In this document: positions 28,593-39,271 of the stretch, piece after piece
Position numbering within the stretch: position 1 is the first letter of the stretch
How the letters are laid out: the number at the start of each line of letters is the position of its first letter
NCBI GenBank assembly: GCA_020637895.1
Contig: JACKJP010000007.1
Span: forward strand, 124,001 to 188,000
Reading direction: 5' to 3'
Origin: Rhodobiaceae bacterium
GTDB lineage: Bacteria; Pseudomonadota; Alphaproteobacteria; Rhizobiales; Tepidamorphaceae
DNA: 64,000 nt
The notes under the pieces: generated by a model
What the model saw: the letters and a program-made list of their open reading frames with translations, nothing else
Databases searched by the model: none
Told to the model about the DNA's origin: nothing
Translations under genes and position numbers: made by a program

Positions 28593-28785
28593 GCTGGTCA
28601 AATTTCGTGGGTTGCACCAGTGGAAACGTTAGCCCGATCAGCCTGCCCTGCCAACAAATCATGAGCGAGGATCGCGACAGTTCGCGTTTCCCAGCCCCTT
28701 CCCAACCGTTCGAAGTCGGCATAAGAGGGTTCTGTCGCGCGCACCCGTTTCTTCTTTCGAGGCGCCGACCGCAAGGAACCCCCAA

Positions 28786-30144
28786 TTGCCCGCGCCGTCC
28801 GCCCTGCCCAATCTTCACGCTGCCCTGAACCTACTAATCGGTATTTTCGTAGTCTTCGGCGTATTCCTTCAGATCCTTGGCGTCTCGACCAGCGGGTGGG
28901 CCTGGCTATTCGCTTTCGTATTCTATGTCGGGCTGAACTACAGAATGGTTAGGACGAACGGCGCGATCCTGCTCGCCCTGTCGGCCGCAGCCCTGTTGCT
29001 TGCCTTCTATTTGACAGGAACGGTCGACCTTGAAGGGATCGTTCGCGCGAGTTTCCTGTTCGCGCTGATGCTGCTGTTCAGATATGTCGCGCCGCTCGCG
29101 GACCAGACCGATGAAATCGGGACGATGGCGGAACTCGTCGTTTCCCGTCCTGCCGGACAGCGGTACCTCTTCGTCACCTTCGGCACCCACGTCATGGCAA
29201 TGCTGCTCCATATCGGCGGCCTGATGTTCGTGATCGCCCTGCTTCGCTCGCGCATGTCGCAGCTCGGTCCGGCCGTATACAGATCGCTGGTTGCCGGCGC
29301 GATGCGCGGTTTCGGGGCAAACTCGATCTGGTCGCCCTTCGCGATTGCGGTGCTCGTGACGCTGTCCGGTGTGCCGTCCGTCACATATCTGCATTTCGCG
29401 CCAGTCGGGTTCTTTGTCATGGTCTGCTATCTGCTGACCGGGTACCTGCTCGAGCGGCCGCTGTTCACGACTGGCGGCAGGCGCCTTACGTCGGAAGACA
29501 GGCGGCTGATCTGTTGGGTTGCCTTCGCCGTGCTGGCGCTGAGCCTTGCCATCGCAGGCATCGCCCACGTTTCCGGTTACAGTCTCATCCAGGTCGTCTT
29601 CCTTGTCGTGCTTGCCGGAGCGATGGCATGGACATTTCTGCTCATCCGAAGAGGTGTCCTGCAGTTGCGCAGCCTGGGCGGAATGACAGCGCAGGCCGTG
29701 GCAAGCGTCACCAATGAAAACGTGATCGTGTGGACATCGAACGTCCTGGGCATCGTGGCGGGATCCATGCTTGTGAACGCCGGATGGCTCCATGAAGGGT
29801 TCAGCCCGTGGCTGGCTACGCTGATCGCCGGCCTGCTTCCCGGCTTCATCGTGCTGTGCGCCGTGCTGGCCGTGAATCCCCTGGCCTCCGTTGCCATTCT
29901 CGTCGGCCTGCTCAACCCCGTCTGGCCCGAGGCCGCCAAGTTCTGGCTCGTATTGCCGCTTGTCTGGGGCTGGGGCGCTTCGGCTGGAGGCACGGCGTTC
30001 ATGGCCAACATTCTTCTTACCGCGAAACAGATCGGCGTGAGTTCGCCCACACTCGCCTATGGGTGGAACGGGCGGTTTACACTCATCACCGTCGTGGTCT
30101 TCTCGATCGTCTCGGCCTGCGGCACCGCACTCAGCCTGATGTAA
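28786..30144 (+). CDS. Multi-pass membrane protein of about 12-13 helices, unidentified transporter
   Basis: The product is an integral membrane protein of 452 residues with about 12-13 hydrophobic segments and almost no soluble part. Two segments, GANSIWSPFAIAV at about residue 183 and WGASAGGTAFMANI at about 395, lie in comparable places of the two halves and look like re-entrant loops, as in ion-transporter-superfamily permeases such as DctM-like proteins. I do not recognise the family. The start is a TTG preceded by AAGGAA. It has no partner gene; the neighbours are a thioesterase and an alpha/beta hydrolase. Confidence 0.75.
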   Translation: MPAPSALPNLHAALNLLIGIFVVFGVFLQILGVSTSGWAWLFAFVFYVGLNYRMVRTNGAILLALSAAALLLAFYLTGTVDLEGIVRASFLFALMLLFRYVAPLADQTDEIGTMAELVVSRPAGQRYLFVTFGTHVMAMLLHIGGLMFVIALLRSRMSQLGPAVYRSLVAGAMRGFGANSIWSPFAIAVLVTLSGVPSVTYLHFAPVGFFVMVCYLLTGYLLERPLFTTGGRRLTSEDRRLICWVAFAVLALSLAIAGIAHVSGYSLIQVVFLVVLAGAMAWTFLLIRRGVLQLRSLGGMTAQAVASVTNENVIVWTSNVLGIVAGSMLVNAGWLHEGFSPWLATLIAGLLPGFIVLCAVLAVNPLASVAILVGLLNPVWPEAAKFWLVLPLVWGWGASAGGTAFMANILLTAKQIGVSSPTLAYGWNGRFTLITVVVFSIVSACGTALSLM

Positions 30145-30267
30145 CGCCCGCCCGGATCGATATCCGGAGCGCTTGCGGTGGCGCAGTCCGCCTTCCGGTT
30201 GCCAATGCGGCACCGGCGCATCTAGTGTTGTGAATAACCATTCATAACAGGTCAGGGAGAACAGTAC

Positions 30268-31128
30268 ATGGCGGGCAGCGGAACCAGGGATATGACATTC
30301 CATTCGGGAGGCGGGTTCAAGCTTGCCGGTCGGGTCTATCTTCCCGACCCGGCAAAGGACCTGAAGGCAGGGTTCGTTTTCTGCCACGGTTTCGGCGGAG
30401 TGAAGGAAGGAGTCCCGGTTGGCCTGTCTACGCTGATGGCCGCCGACGGCTGGACGGTGCTGACCTTCGATTACAGGGGCTTTGGTCAAAGCGAAGGACC
30501 CCGCTTCGTCCTCAACCCTGCCGAACAGGCCGAGGATGCGGTCTATGCGCTGGAATTCCTTGCGGCATGGTCAGGAATAGACGCGGGCAAGATCGCGATT
30601 TACGGGACAAGCTTCGGTGCCGGCGCCGCAGCGCTGGCGGCAAGGCTCAGCCCCCGCCCGAAGGCCGTCGCGACAGCCGTGGGCGTGCTCTCCGGATCAG
30701 ACTGGCTTGCCAACATCGTGCCATGGGCGGCGTTGATGGAAAAACGTGAGGCTGCGCTGCGCTCGATCTCCAGACGGGTCGTCAGCGGCGAGATCGAAAT
30801 GGTCGACAGGGCCGACATCATGGTGCCGGACCCGGCCACTGCCGCCGTCTATACCGAAAAGGTGCCGATGGCGATGGAGAGCCTGTTCCATGTGGGCAAT
30901 CACGAGCCAATGCGAATCGCAGAAGAACTGACGATTCCGGCGCTGCTGATTGGCGTAGAGGACGACAGCCTCGTCCCGTTCGCACAGACGATGCGCTTCT
31001 ACCAGAAAGTGCGTACCGAAAAGCGTCTGGAGCGGATTGCGACCGGAAATCACTGGGCGGTCTATAACGAGGCGTTGCCGCGCGTGCACGAAGTCACGTC
31101 GAAATGGTTCTCGCAGCACGTGCTCTAG
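30268..31128 (+). CDS. Alpha/beta hydrolase
   Basis: The product is a predicted serine hydrolase of 286 residues, probably cytoplasmic. The oxyanion region is FCHGFGGVKEG, the nucleophile elbow GTSFG (Ser at about residue 114), the acid Asp in VEDDSLVPF and the catalytic His in GNHWAVY. The fold resembles BAAT- or peptidase S15-related acyl hydrolases acting on small esters or acids. A well-placed AGGGAGA precedes the ATG at 30268. Substrate unknown; it lies 123 bases after the membrane protein. Confidence 0.85.
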   Translation: MAGSGTRDMTFHSGGGFKLAGRVYLPDPAKDLKAGFVFCHGFGGVKEGVPVGLSTLMAADGWTVLTFDYRGFGQSEGPRFVLNPAEQAEDAVYALEFLAAWSGIDAGKIAIYGTSFGAGAAALAARLSPRPKAVATAVGVLSGSDWLANIVPWAALMEKREAALRSISRRVVSGEIEMVDRADIMVPDPATAAVYTEKVPMAMESLFHVGNHEPMRIAEELTIPALLIGVEDDSLVPFAQTMRFYQKVRTEKRLERIATGNHWAVYNEALPRVHEVTSKWFSQHVL

Positions 31129-31260
31129 TTCGCCTGGCAGAACCTGCGCCGCCCGTGGTGAAGGGTTTCACGATTTCAACAGCGGCCAAGTGCGGCGTTG
31201 ATGCGCACGAACGGAGCGGCTAGGACTACCGGACCTCATAGCCCGTGCGCAGGACATTCC

Positions 31261-32313
31261 ATGACAACCAAGATCAAGGCTGCCGGCAATGTCACCGAAC
31301 TGATCGGCAATACCCCCCTGCTGCGCCTGAAGGCCGCAAGCGAGGCGACAGGCTGTGACATCTACGGGAAGGCGGAGTTTCTCAATCCGGGCCAGTCGGT
31401 AAAGGACCGGGCGGCGCTGTCCATCATCCGCGATGCCGAGCGCAAAGGCCTTCTGAAGCCGGGCGGAACCATCGTCGAAGGAACAGCGGGCAATACCGGT
31501 ATCGGGCTTGCCATGGTTGCTGCCGCGCTCGGCTACCGATGCGTGATCGTTATCCCGGAAACCCAGTCGGAAGAGAAGAAGGCGGCCATCCGCCTTGCCG
31601 GCGCGCAGCTGGTCGAGGTTCCCGCGGTGCCGTATCGCGATCCGAACAATTACGTGAAGCTGTCCGGCCGCCTCGCCCAACAGCTGGCGAAGACAGAACC
31701 GGCGGGCGCGATCTGGGCAAACCAGTTCGACAATGTTGCCAACCGGCAGGCCCATATCGACACGACCGGGCCTGAAATCTGGCGTGACATGGATGGAGAC
31801 ATTGACGGCTTTATCTGTTCTGTCGGATCGGGCGGCACGCTGGCCGGCGTCGCCATGGCGCTGAAAGCACGAAAGCCCGAGGTCACGATCGGCCTCGCCG
31901 ACCCGCACGGCGCGGCGCTCTTCAGCTACTACGAGACGGGCGAACTTCGGGCGGAGGGATCCTCGGTCACGGAAGGGATCGGCCAGGGCCGCATTACTGA
32001 AAATCTGGAAGGCGTCGGCGTCGACCGTGCCTACCGTATCGACGATTCAGAAGCGCTTTCCATCATCTTCGATCTGGTGGAGCACGAGGGGCTTTGCCTC
32101 GGCGGTTCGTCGGGAATCAATATCGCTGGTGCGATACGCCTCGCCCGCGATCTCGGCCCCGGACACAGGATCGTCACCATCCTGTGCGACTACGGCAACC
32201 GCTATGCGTCCAAACTGTTCGACGCGTCGTTTCTGCGCGAAAAAGAACTTCCGGTGCCGGAATGGCTGGAACGCCCGGCTTCTTTCCCCGTCCCCTTCGC
32301 AAGCGCAGATTGA
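31261..32313 (+). CDS. cysK: Cysteine synthase A
   Basis: CysK, 350 residues, is the PLP-dependent O-acetylserine sulfhydrylase that makes cysteine from O-acetylserine and sulfide. The PLP lysine is in FLNPGQSVKDRAAL (about residues 42-55), with the substrate loop GTAGNTGIG, the phosphate-binding GSGGTLAG, and the C-terminal GGSSGINIAGA. It is about 30 residues longer than E. coli CysK, typical of the alphaproteobacterial form. The start at 31261 (MTTKIKAAGNVTELIGNTPL) is family-like. It is followed by a sulfurtransferase, another sulfur gene. Confidence 0.93.
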   Translation: MTTKIKAAGNVTELIGNTPLLRLKAASEATGCDIYGKAEFLNPGQSVKDRAALSIIRDAERKGLLKPGGTIVEGTAGNTGIGLAMVAAALGYRCVIVIPETQSEEKKAAIRLAGAQLVEVPAVPYRDPNNYVKLSGRLAQQLAKTEPAGAIWANQFDNVANRQAHIDTTGPEIWRDMDGDIDGFICSVGSGGTLAGVAMALKARKPEVTIGLADPHGAALFSYYETGELRAEGSSVTEGIGQGRITENLEGVGVDRAYRIDDSEALSIIFDLVEHEGLCLGGSSGINIAGAIRLARDLGPGHRIVTILCDYGNRYASKLFDASFLREKELPVPEWLERPASFPVPFASAD

Positions 32314-32438
32314 CGCTCGCGCGCCAGCGCGTGATTATTGTTTAATATCAACGAACATCGGATGGTTCGGATCGACCGTCCGGTAGATTGTTTCAGTTGC
32401 AACCAGAGCCGCTGTGAGACGGCATCGAAGGGGGATTG

Positions 32439-33284
32439 ATGAGCCGGGAAGATTACCTCGTATCGACCGATTGGCTGGCGGAGCATCTGACGGCGCCTGA
32501 CGTCGTCATTCTGGATGGCTCTTGGTATCTGCCGCAGATGACCAGAAATGCCCGGTCGGAATATGACGAAGCGCACATTCCCGGCGCGGTTTTCTTCGAC
32601 ATCGACGACATTGCCGATCTCGACACGAAGCTTCCTCACATGCTTCCGCGGCCGGAGGCCTTCTCATCGAAGATGCGGGCGATGGGTATCGGCGACGGAC
32701 AACGGATCATCGTCTATGACGGGCATGGCCTGTTTTCAGCCGCGCGGGTCTGGTGGATGTTTCAGGTGATGGGCGTCGAGGACGTCCGCGTTCTTGAAGG
32801 CGGCCTGCCGAAATGGATTCGCGAAGGCCGGCCCATCGACGATGAACAACCGCGCCGGGTGGAAAGGCATTTCACGGCGCGCCGTCAGGCCGGCCTGGTC
32901 GCCGACACTTCAGATATCAAGTCGTGCAACGGGCGCACCCAGATCGTGGACGCGCGTCCGGCCGGCCGATTCGCCGGCCGCGACCCTGAGCCGCGCCCTG
33001 GCGTGCGTGGCGGCCACATTCCCGGATCGTACAATCTGCCGCACGAAGACCTTCTCAATGCCGACGGCACATTCAAAGCCGACGGTGAAATGCGCGCCGC
33101 GTTCGAAAAGGCCGGGATCGACCCTTCTGCGCCGATCATCGCCCTCTGCGGATCTGGCGTCACAGCCGCCGTCGTGTCTCTTGCCGCCGCTATTCTGACC
33201 GGCAAACCGTCGTGCGTTTACGACGGATCATGGGCGGAATGGGGCGGCAGCGACGCCTTGCCTGTAGAGACCGGCAACCGCTAG
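32439..33284 (+). CDS. sseA: 3-mercaptopyruvate sulfurtransferase
   Basis: The product is a two-domain rhodanese of 281 residues that transfers sulfane sulfur from 3-mercaptopyruvate (or thiosulfate). The inactive N-terminal domain has SEYDEAHIPGAVFFDIDD; the C-terminal domain carries the active-site loop CGSGVTA at about residues 238-244. CGSGVT is the mercaptopyruvate-type loop, as against the more basic CRKGVT of thiosulfate rhodaneses. Located 125 bases after cysK. ATG at 32439 follows GAAGGGGGATTG. Confidence 0.93.
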   Translation: MSREDYLVSTDWLAEHLTAPDVVILDGSWYLPQMTRNARSEYDEAHIPGAVFFDIDDIADLDTKLPHMLPRPEAFSSKMRAMGIGDGQRIIVYDGHGLFSAARVWWMFQVMGVEDVRVLEGGLPKWIREGRPIDDEQPRRVERHFTARRQAGLVADTSDIKSCNGRTQIVDARPAGRFAGRDPEPRPGVRGGHIPGSYNLPHEDLLNADGTFKADGEMRAAFEKAGIDPSAPIIALCGSGVTAAVVSLAAAILTGKPSCVYDGSWAEWGGSDALPVETGNR

Positions 33285-33308
33285 CGGCCAGCACAAGGAA
33301 GGGTGTAA

Positions 33309-34142
33309 TCAGGCGGCAAGCTTGTCGGCGATGCCGTGCTCGGTCCAGCGTAGTCGGCGCGACTGAACATCCCGCCTGATCTTCAGATTTTCGGCCATGA
33401 GATCACGTCGAACATAGGGGCGCCCGTGATCGAGGTGCAGGCACGCCAGGCTGTACCGACATTGCCTGCCGGTCACGGCCGCGTTTTCCAGGCGCTCCCC
33501 GATCTCGCGATCGCACCCACCATAGGCCATGCGTTCGTCAAACCCGTTCACGCGGTAGAAATCTGCCCGCCACATCGATGAGTTCATGCCGTTGAATGTC
33601 GCGCGCGTGGGCGTGACGGAGTCCAGCATCCGGCTCACCCGCCCGAAACCGACGAGCTTGATGAACTTCGACGTCCAGGGTTGCCCGATGCGACGCAGGA
33701 AGCGCATCTTGAACACGTCGCCCGACGCGACACCGTCCCGGGTGATTGCGGAACTGACCGCTTCCGTCAGACGCAGGCATCCACCAGACAGGAATTGCCC
33801 TGGCGAAGAAAGACGCAGGTGGTTGGCGACGAAATCCTCGCGGGCGACGATGTCGCCGTCGATGAAGATCAGATAGTCGCCCGACGCCTGACGTACCGCC
33901 TCGTTGAGGATGATATTCTTCCGGAAGCCCTTGTCTGCATGCCAGACATGCCTCAGCCTGCCCTCAAACTCTGGCTGCAACGCCCGCACGACATCGGCCG
34001 TCCGAGGCCCGGACCCATCGTCGGCGATGACGACCTCGAAGTCCTTTATGGTCTGGTGAAGAAGCGCGAACAGCGACAGATACAGCCAGTCGGGCTGGTT
34101 GTATGTGCTGACTATAATGCTCACCGCGCGGGTGGATCGCAT
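33309..34142 (-). CDS. Glycosyltransferase family 2
   Basis: The product is a predicted GT-A fold glycosyltransferase of 277 residues. The N-terminal VSIIVSTYNQPDWL nucleotide-sugar motif, the ADDGSG segment, and the metal-binding IFIDGDIVA (DxD type, about residue 94) are present. The C-terminal part with GFDERMAYGGCDREIGERL resembles the galactosyltransferase-like C-terminal domain of GT2/GT27 proteins, with the acidic residues that bind acceptor. A role in lipopolysaccharide or capsule glycan synthesis is likely but unproven. It is alone, downstream of the aap operon on the same strand. Confidence 0.87.
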   Translation of the reverse strand: MRSTRAVSIIVSTYNQPDWLYLSLFALLHQTIKDFEVVIADDGSGPRTADVVRALQPEFEGRLRHVWHADKGFRKNIILNEAVRQASGDYLIFIDGDIVAREDFVANHLRLSSPGQFLSGGCLRLTEAVSSAITRDGVASGDVFKMRFLRRIGQPWTSKFIKLVGFGRVSRMLDSVTPTRATFNGMNSSMWRADFYRVNGFDERMAYGGCDREIGERLENAAVTGRQCRYSLACLHLDHGRPYVRRDLMAENLKIRRDVQSRRLRWTEHGIADKLAA

Positions 34143-34282
34143 CGTTATCGCCTCTGCAGGAAACCGGAATTATCAGCGCACTCGCCTGCCGGTTACCCCG
34201 CCATGAAAAGCGGGCGAAAACATGCCCGGCAAGAATCGCCGGTGCACATTCCTCATATATGATGCACTAAATCGAAATCGTG

Positions 34283-35296
<1,014 letters not shown>

Positions 35297-35308
35297 GACA
35301 ATGGTCTC

Positions 35309-36643
35309 CTAACGTTTCTTGTGGCCGGTATCGAGACGCCGTTCGGTCCATACCGAATAGCGGCTCATGCCGAAGCAGAAGATCCAGAAGATCGTTGCCG
35401 CGAACAGATAGCCGGTATGGCTCTGATAGGGCGACGACCAGTTCGGGTCGGTGAAGGATGACTGGACCTGTCCGAGCAGATCGAACAGGCCGATGATCAG
35501 CACCAGCGTCGTGTCCTTGAACAGACCGATGAAGGTATTGACGATGCCGGGGATCACGAGCTTCAGTGCCTGCGGCAGGATGATGTGGTACATCATCTGC
35601 CAGTAAGTCAGGCCCAGCGCCTGGGCACCTTCATATTGCCCCTTCGGAATGGCCTGCAAGCCGCCGCGGATGACCTCGGCCATATAGGCCGCAGCGAACA
35701 GCGCGACGCCGATCAGGGCGCGCAGCAGCTTGTCGATCGTCAGGTTTTCCGGAACGAACAACGGCAGCATGACCGACGACATGAACAAGACTGTGATCAG
35801 CGGAACGCCGCGCCAGAATTCGATGAAGATAATGGAGACGAGGCGTACGATTGGCATCTTCGACCGTCGACCGAGCGCCAGCGCAACGCCCAGCGGCAGC
35901 GACACGGCGATACCGGTAACCGCAATCACGAGCGTGACAAGAAGCCCGCCCCATAGTTCGGTCGGAACCGGCCTGAGGCCGAAATCGATTTCCAGAACGA
36001 CCATGATCGCCGCGAGCACGCCGAAGATGACCAGAACGGAAATCGCCGCCGGTGCCGCGCGTGACTGTGACGCCTTCGCGATGCCGGCCGCAGCCGCCAT
36101 GACGATGGCCGTCAGGATCGCGTAATCGACCCAGAATTTCAGCATCGACGGCGCGATCACGGTGTCCGGGAGAAGGAAACCGTTGAAATCCATGTTGCCA
36201 CCGGTCAGCAGCACCAGCGCGACCGTCGGGAAGACGACCAACATGTAGATGACATTCTCGCGCTTGAACGGCACGGAAGGGATCATCATCGGAATGAGCC
36301 CGCCGAAGAAAAGCAGGAAGGTCAGATTTACACGCCAGCGTTCCGGATCGGGATACCGGCCATAGATGAACTGCGGCAAATAAGCCTTCACATAGGCCCA
36401 GCACGCCCCGTCCTGGCCGATGCAGGCTTCGCGGTTTTCACCGCTCCACACCGCATTGACGAACGCGAACTCGATCAGCGGCGGGACAAGGAGCCAGATC
36501 AGCCACAAACTGACCAGCGTCAGGATCGTGTCGGGGATGCTGGCAAACAGGTTCTTTCGCGCCCAGGCAACGGGACCGACAGTCGAAGCCGGGGCCGGTT
36601 GGCTCGGGGCCATTTCCTTGCGAACGTAGGAGATATCCGTCAT
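35309..36643 (-). CDS. aapM: General L-amino acid ABC transporter permease AapM
   Basis: AapM, 444 residues, is one of two inner-membrane permeases of the AapJQMP system, which takes up a broad range of L-amino acids. Several N-terminal helices precede the BPD_transp_1 region, where the EAA-like loop reads GLQAIPKGQYEGAQALGLTYWQMM. The long form, over 380 residues, distinguishes Aap permeases from His/Gln-type ones. It lies 12 bases after aapQ and 12 before aapP. Confidence 0.95.
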   Translation of the reverse strand: MTDISYVRKEMAPSQPAPASTVGPVAWARKNLFASIPDTILTLVSLWLIWLLVPPLIEFAFVNAVWSGENREACIGQDGACWAYVKAYLPQFIYGRYPDPERWRVNLTFLLFFGGLIPMMIPSVPFKRENVIYMLVVFPTVALVLLTGGNMDFNGFLLPDTVIAPSMLKFWVDYAILTAIVMAAAAGIAKASQSRAAPAAISVLVIFGVLAAIMVVLEIDFGLRPVPTELWGGLLVTLVIAVTGIAVSLPLGVALALGRRSKMPIVRLVSIIFIEFWRGVPLITVLFMSSVMLPLFVPENLTIDKLLRALIGVALFAAAYMAEVIRGGLQAIPKGQYEGAQALGLTYWQMMYHIILPQALKLVIPGIVNTFIGLFKDTTLVLIIGLFDLLGQVQSSFTDPNWSSPYQSHTGYLFAATIFWIFCFGMSRYSVWTERRLDTGHKKR

Positions 36644-36655
36644 CGACCTTCTCCC

Positions 36656-37840
36656 CTACCGCTCGACCAGCGCGATATGGCTGTTGTACCAGTTCATGAA
36701 CATCGACGTCAGCACGCTGATTGACAGGTAGACCGCCATCCAGATGCCGATCACCTCGACCGCCTGCCCTGTCTGGTTCAGCACCGTACCGCCGACCGAA
36801 ACGAGATCCGGATAGGCAATCGCCACCGCAAGCGACGAGTTCTTTGTCAGGTTCAGATACTGGCTTGTCAGCGGCGGTATGATGACCCTGAGTGCCTGCG
36901 GGATGATGACGAGGCGCAGGGTCGGCCCGTTGCGCAAACCAAGCGCATGGGCTGCTTCAGTCTGACCATGGCTCACGGCCATGATGCCGGCACGAACGAT
37001 CTCGGCGATGAAAGCCGCGGTATAGGCACTGAGCGCCAGCAGCAGGCCGACGAATTCCGGGATGATCCTGGTGCCGCCGACGAAATTGAAGCCGCGCAGT
37101 TCAGGCGTTTCGAGTGAGAGCGGCATGCCGGTCACCAACCAGGCAAGGATCGGCAGAACGATCAGCAGGCCGAGGCCCGAAAGGAATACCGGGAATTGCT
37201 GTCCCGTCGCTTCCTGCCGGCGTCGGGCCCAGAAATAAATCCCGATCCACACGACGATGGCAGCGAGCACCGACCATCCGATCAGGCCGGAACCTTCCTC
37301 GAAAATCACGCGTGGCGTGAACAGGCCGCGATTGTTCAGAAACACATCGCCCGGCAGCGCGATGGAATCGCGCGGATTGGGTACGGCGCGAAGCACGGCG
37401 AAGTACCAGAAGAAGATCTGCAACAGCAGCGGAATATTGCGCAGCACCTCGACATAGACTGTCGCGATGCGGGAAATCAGCCAGTTGTTGGACAGCCTTG
37501 CCACGCCGATCAGGAAGCCGAAGATCGTCGCGAAGAAGACGCCAAGGCCCGCGACCAGCAACGTGTTCAGAAGGCCCACCACGAGGGCTCGGCCGTAGCT
37601 TGAAAGCTCGGAATAGGTGATCAGCGACTGGGTGATGCCGAAGCCGGCATTGATGTTCAGGAAACCGAAGCCGCCGGCGATATTGCGCGCCTTCAGGTTC
37701 TCCGCGGTGTTGGTGATGATCTCCCAGCCAAACCAGACGATCAGGGCGACGACAACGATCTGATAGATCCAGCCGCGGACCTTCGGATCGTTCAATACGG
37801 ACGCCTTATCCGGTGTCCGTGCGGTTTCCTGTATCGCCAT
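36656..37840 (-). CDS. aapQ: General L-amino acid ABC transporter permease AapQ
   Basis: AapQ, 394 residues, pairs with AapM to form the transmembrane channel. The permease domain starts near VVGLLNTLLVAGLG (about residue 88), and the EAA loop reads GIMAVSHGQTEAAHALGLRN. The protein is longer than ordinary amino-acid permeases because of an extra central region, as is usual in AapQ. It follows aapJ after a 157-base gap containing a strong hairpin. Confidence 0.95.
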   Translation of the reverse strand: MAIQETARTPDKASVLNDPKVRGWIYQIVVVALIVWFGWEIITNTAENLKARNIAGGFGFLNINAGFGITQSLITYSELSSYGRALVVGLLNTLLVAGLGVFFATIFGFLIGVARLSNNWLISRIATVYVEVLRNIPLLLQIFFWYFAVLRAVPNPRDSIALPGDVFLNNRGLFTPRVIFEEGSGLIGWSVLAAIVVWIGIYFWARRRQEATGQQFPVFLSGLGLLIVLPILAWLVTGMPLSLETPELRGFNFVGGTRIIPEFVGLLLALSAYTAAFIAEIVRAGIMAVSHGQTEAAHALGLRNGPTLRLVIIPQALRVIIPPLTSQYLNLTKNSSLAVAIAYPDLVSVGGTVLNQTGQAVEVIGIWMAVYLSISVLTSMFMNWYNSHIALVER

Positions 37841-37952
37841 GCCCCCTCCAGTACAGCTGGCTCAACGCGCCAACTACCCTGTTGTACCGAGGCCCCGGTC
37901 GGGGCCGCTCAGATGTGCAACCCCAGCCCAGGCGCGCATCTTCGGAATTGAT

Positions 37953-37980
37953 TTTCCCGGCCGGCTCACCGGCCGGGAAA
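37953..37980 (-). terminator. Intercistronic hairpin between aapJ and aapQ
   Basis: A perfect 12-bp stem (37953-37964 with 37969-37980, TTTCCCGGCCGG and its complement) with a 4-base loop lies 17 bases after the aapJ stop codon. As in other ABC operons, such a hairpin between the binding-protein gene and the permease genes can lower downstream transcription or protect the 5' mRNA, giving excess binding protein. No clear T-run follows. Confidence 0.6.
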
Positions 37981-37997
37981 GTGTTCGTTCGAAACGT

Positions 37998-39014
37998 TCA
38001 GCGAACCGGAGGCGCGTACTGGATGCCCCCGTCGGTCCACAGCGCGTTCAGGCCGCGGGAAATGCCGAGCGGCGTGTCGGGACCGACATTGCGGTTGAAT
38101 ATCTCGCCGTAGTTGCCGACGGCCTTGATCACGTTCAGCGCCCAATCCTTGTCGAGCCCGACAGAGGGACCAAACTCACCCTCGGTGCCAAGCAAACGCT
38201 TGATATTGGGGCTTTCTGCGCCCTTCATCTCCTCGGCATTGGCCTGTGTCACACCGAGCTCCTCTGCGTTGAGCAGGGCGAAGTAGACCCAGCGCACGAC
38301 CTTGAACCAGGCGACATCATCATCGCGCACTGCCGGGCCGAGCGGCTCCTTGGAGATGATTTCCGGCAGAACGATATGTTCGTCCGGGTTCGTCATTTTC
38401 AGACGGTGGGCATAAAGACCCGAGGCGTCGGTCGTGAAGACGTCGCAGCGGCCCGCATCGTAAGCCTGCACCACTTCGTCGGCCTTCTCGAAGGCGACGA
38501 TTTCATACTGCATGTTCTTGGCGCGGAAATAGTCCGCAACGTTCAGTTCGGTCGTCGTGCCGGTCTGCGTGCACACGCTCGCACCCGACAGTTCCAGCGC
38601 GGAAGCGATACCCAGCGACTTGCGGACCATGAAGCCCTGCCCGTCATAGTAGGTCACGCCGGGAAAGTTCAGACCGAGCGTCGTGTCGCGGGTCATCGTC
38701 CAGGTCGTATTGCGCGAGAGAATGTCGATTTCACCGCTCTGCAGCGCCGTGAAACGCTCCTTGGCCGACAGCGGCGTGAACTTGATCGCGTCGCCATTGC
38801 CAAATACCGCGGCCGCTACGGCGCGGCAGAAATCGACATCGAGACCGGCCCAATTGCCCTTGTCATCGGGATTGGAAAATCCGGGAACGCCCTGGCTGAC
38901 GCCGCATTGCACATGACCCTTCGCTTTGATGTCGTCGAGCGTGCCGGCCGTCGCTGCGGTCGCCACCATCGCAAATGCTGCGCTGGCGAGAACCGGCAAA
39001 ATCGTTCTTTTCAT
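37998..39014 (-). CDS. aapJ: General L-amino acid-binding periplasmic protein AapJ
   Basis: AapJ, 338 residues, is the periplasmic receptor of the AapJQMP importer. A signal peptide (MKRTILPVLASAAFAMVATAATAG) is followed by the SBP family 3 fold starting TLDDIKAKGHVQCGV. The pattern GFSNPDDKGNWAGLDVDFCRA and the C-terminal FNRNVGPDTPLGISRGLNALW are typical of AapJ. The start at 39014 fits the signal peptide. First gene of aapJQMP, divergent from metC. Confidence 0.96.
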   Translation of the reverse strand: MKRTILPVLASAAFAMVATAATAGTLDDIKAKGHVQCGVSQGVPGFSNPDDKGNWAGLDVDFCRAVAAAVFGNGDAIKFTPLSAKERFTALQSGEIDILSRNTTWTMTRDTTLGLNFPGVTYYDGQGFMVRKSLGIASALELSGASVCTQTGTTTELNVADYFRAKNMQYEIVAFEKADEVVQAYDAGRCDVFTTDASGLYAHRLKMTNPDEHIVLPEIISKEPLGPAVRDDDVAWFKVVRWVYFALLNAEELGVTQANAEEMKGAESPNIKRLLGTEGEFGPSVGLDKDWALNVIKAVGNYGEIFNRNVGPDTPLGISRGLNALWTDGGIQYAPPVR

Positions 39015-39271
39015 GATCAAGCCTTCTTTGTCCCTGTGTTGCAACTTCGGCGGATGGTCGGATGGCACCGCTAGATAGGGGTGCGTTCGGTATCCGATCC
39101 TCCCCTCTCCGCCAGTTTCCCGTTCTCAAAAAAACGCTTACGGAGGGCCCTATGGGCCTTCAAAGCTTTCGCAATCGAAGGCTATTCTGGTAGGCAGGTC
39201 AAGACCATATTCCAGGCATTTATGTCATATTCGCTAGGCAAATGGTCGAGATTTCAGGCAGGAGGAAGCCA

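Noticed and set aside
28906..30489. A 527-codon minus-strand open frame opposite the membrane protein gene
   Set aside because: It is antisense to a protein with clear membrane helices, has charged and Gln/His-rich composition typical of GC-rich shadow frames, and has no motif.
39069..39271. SAM riboswitch in the metC leader
   Set aside because: SAM-II elements occur upstream of met genes in this group, so I looked for one, but I found no convincing pseudoknot sequence; the leader is short.
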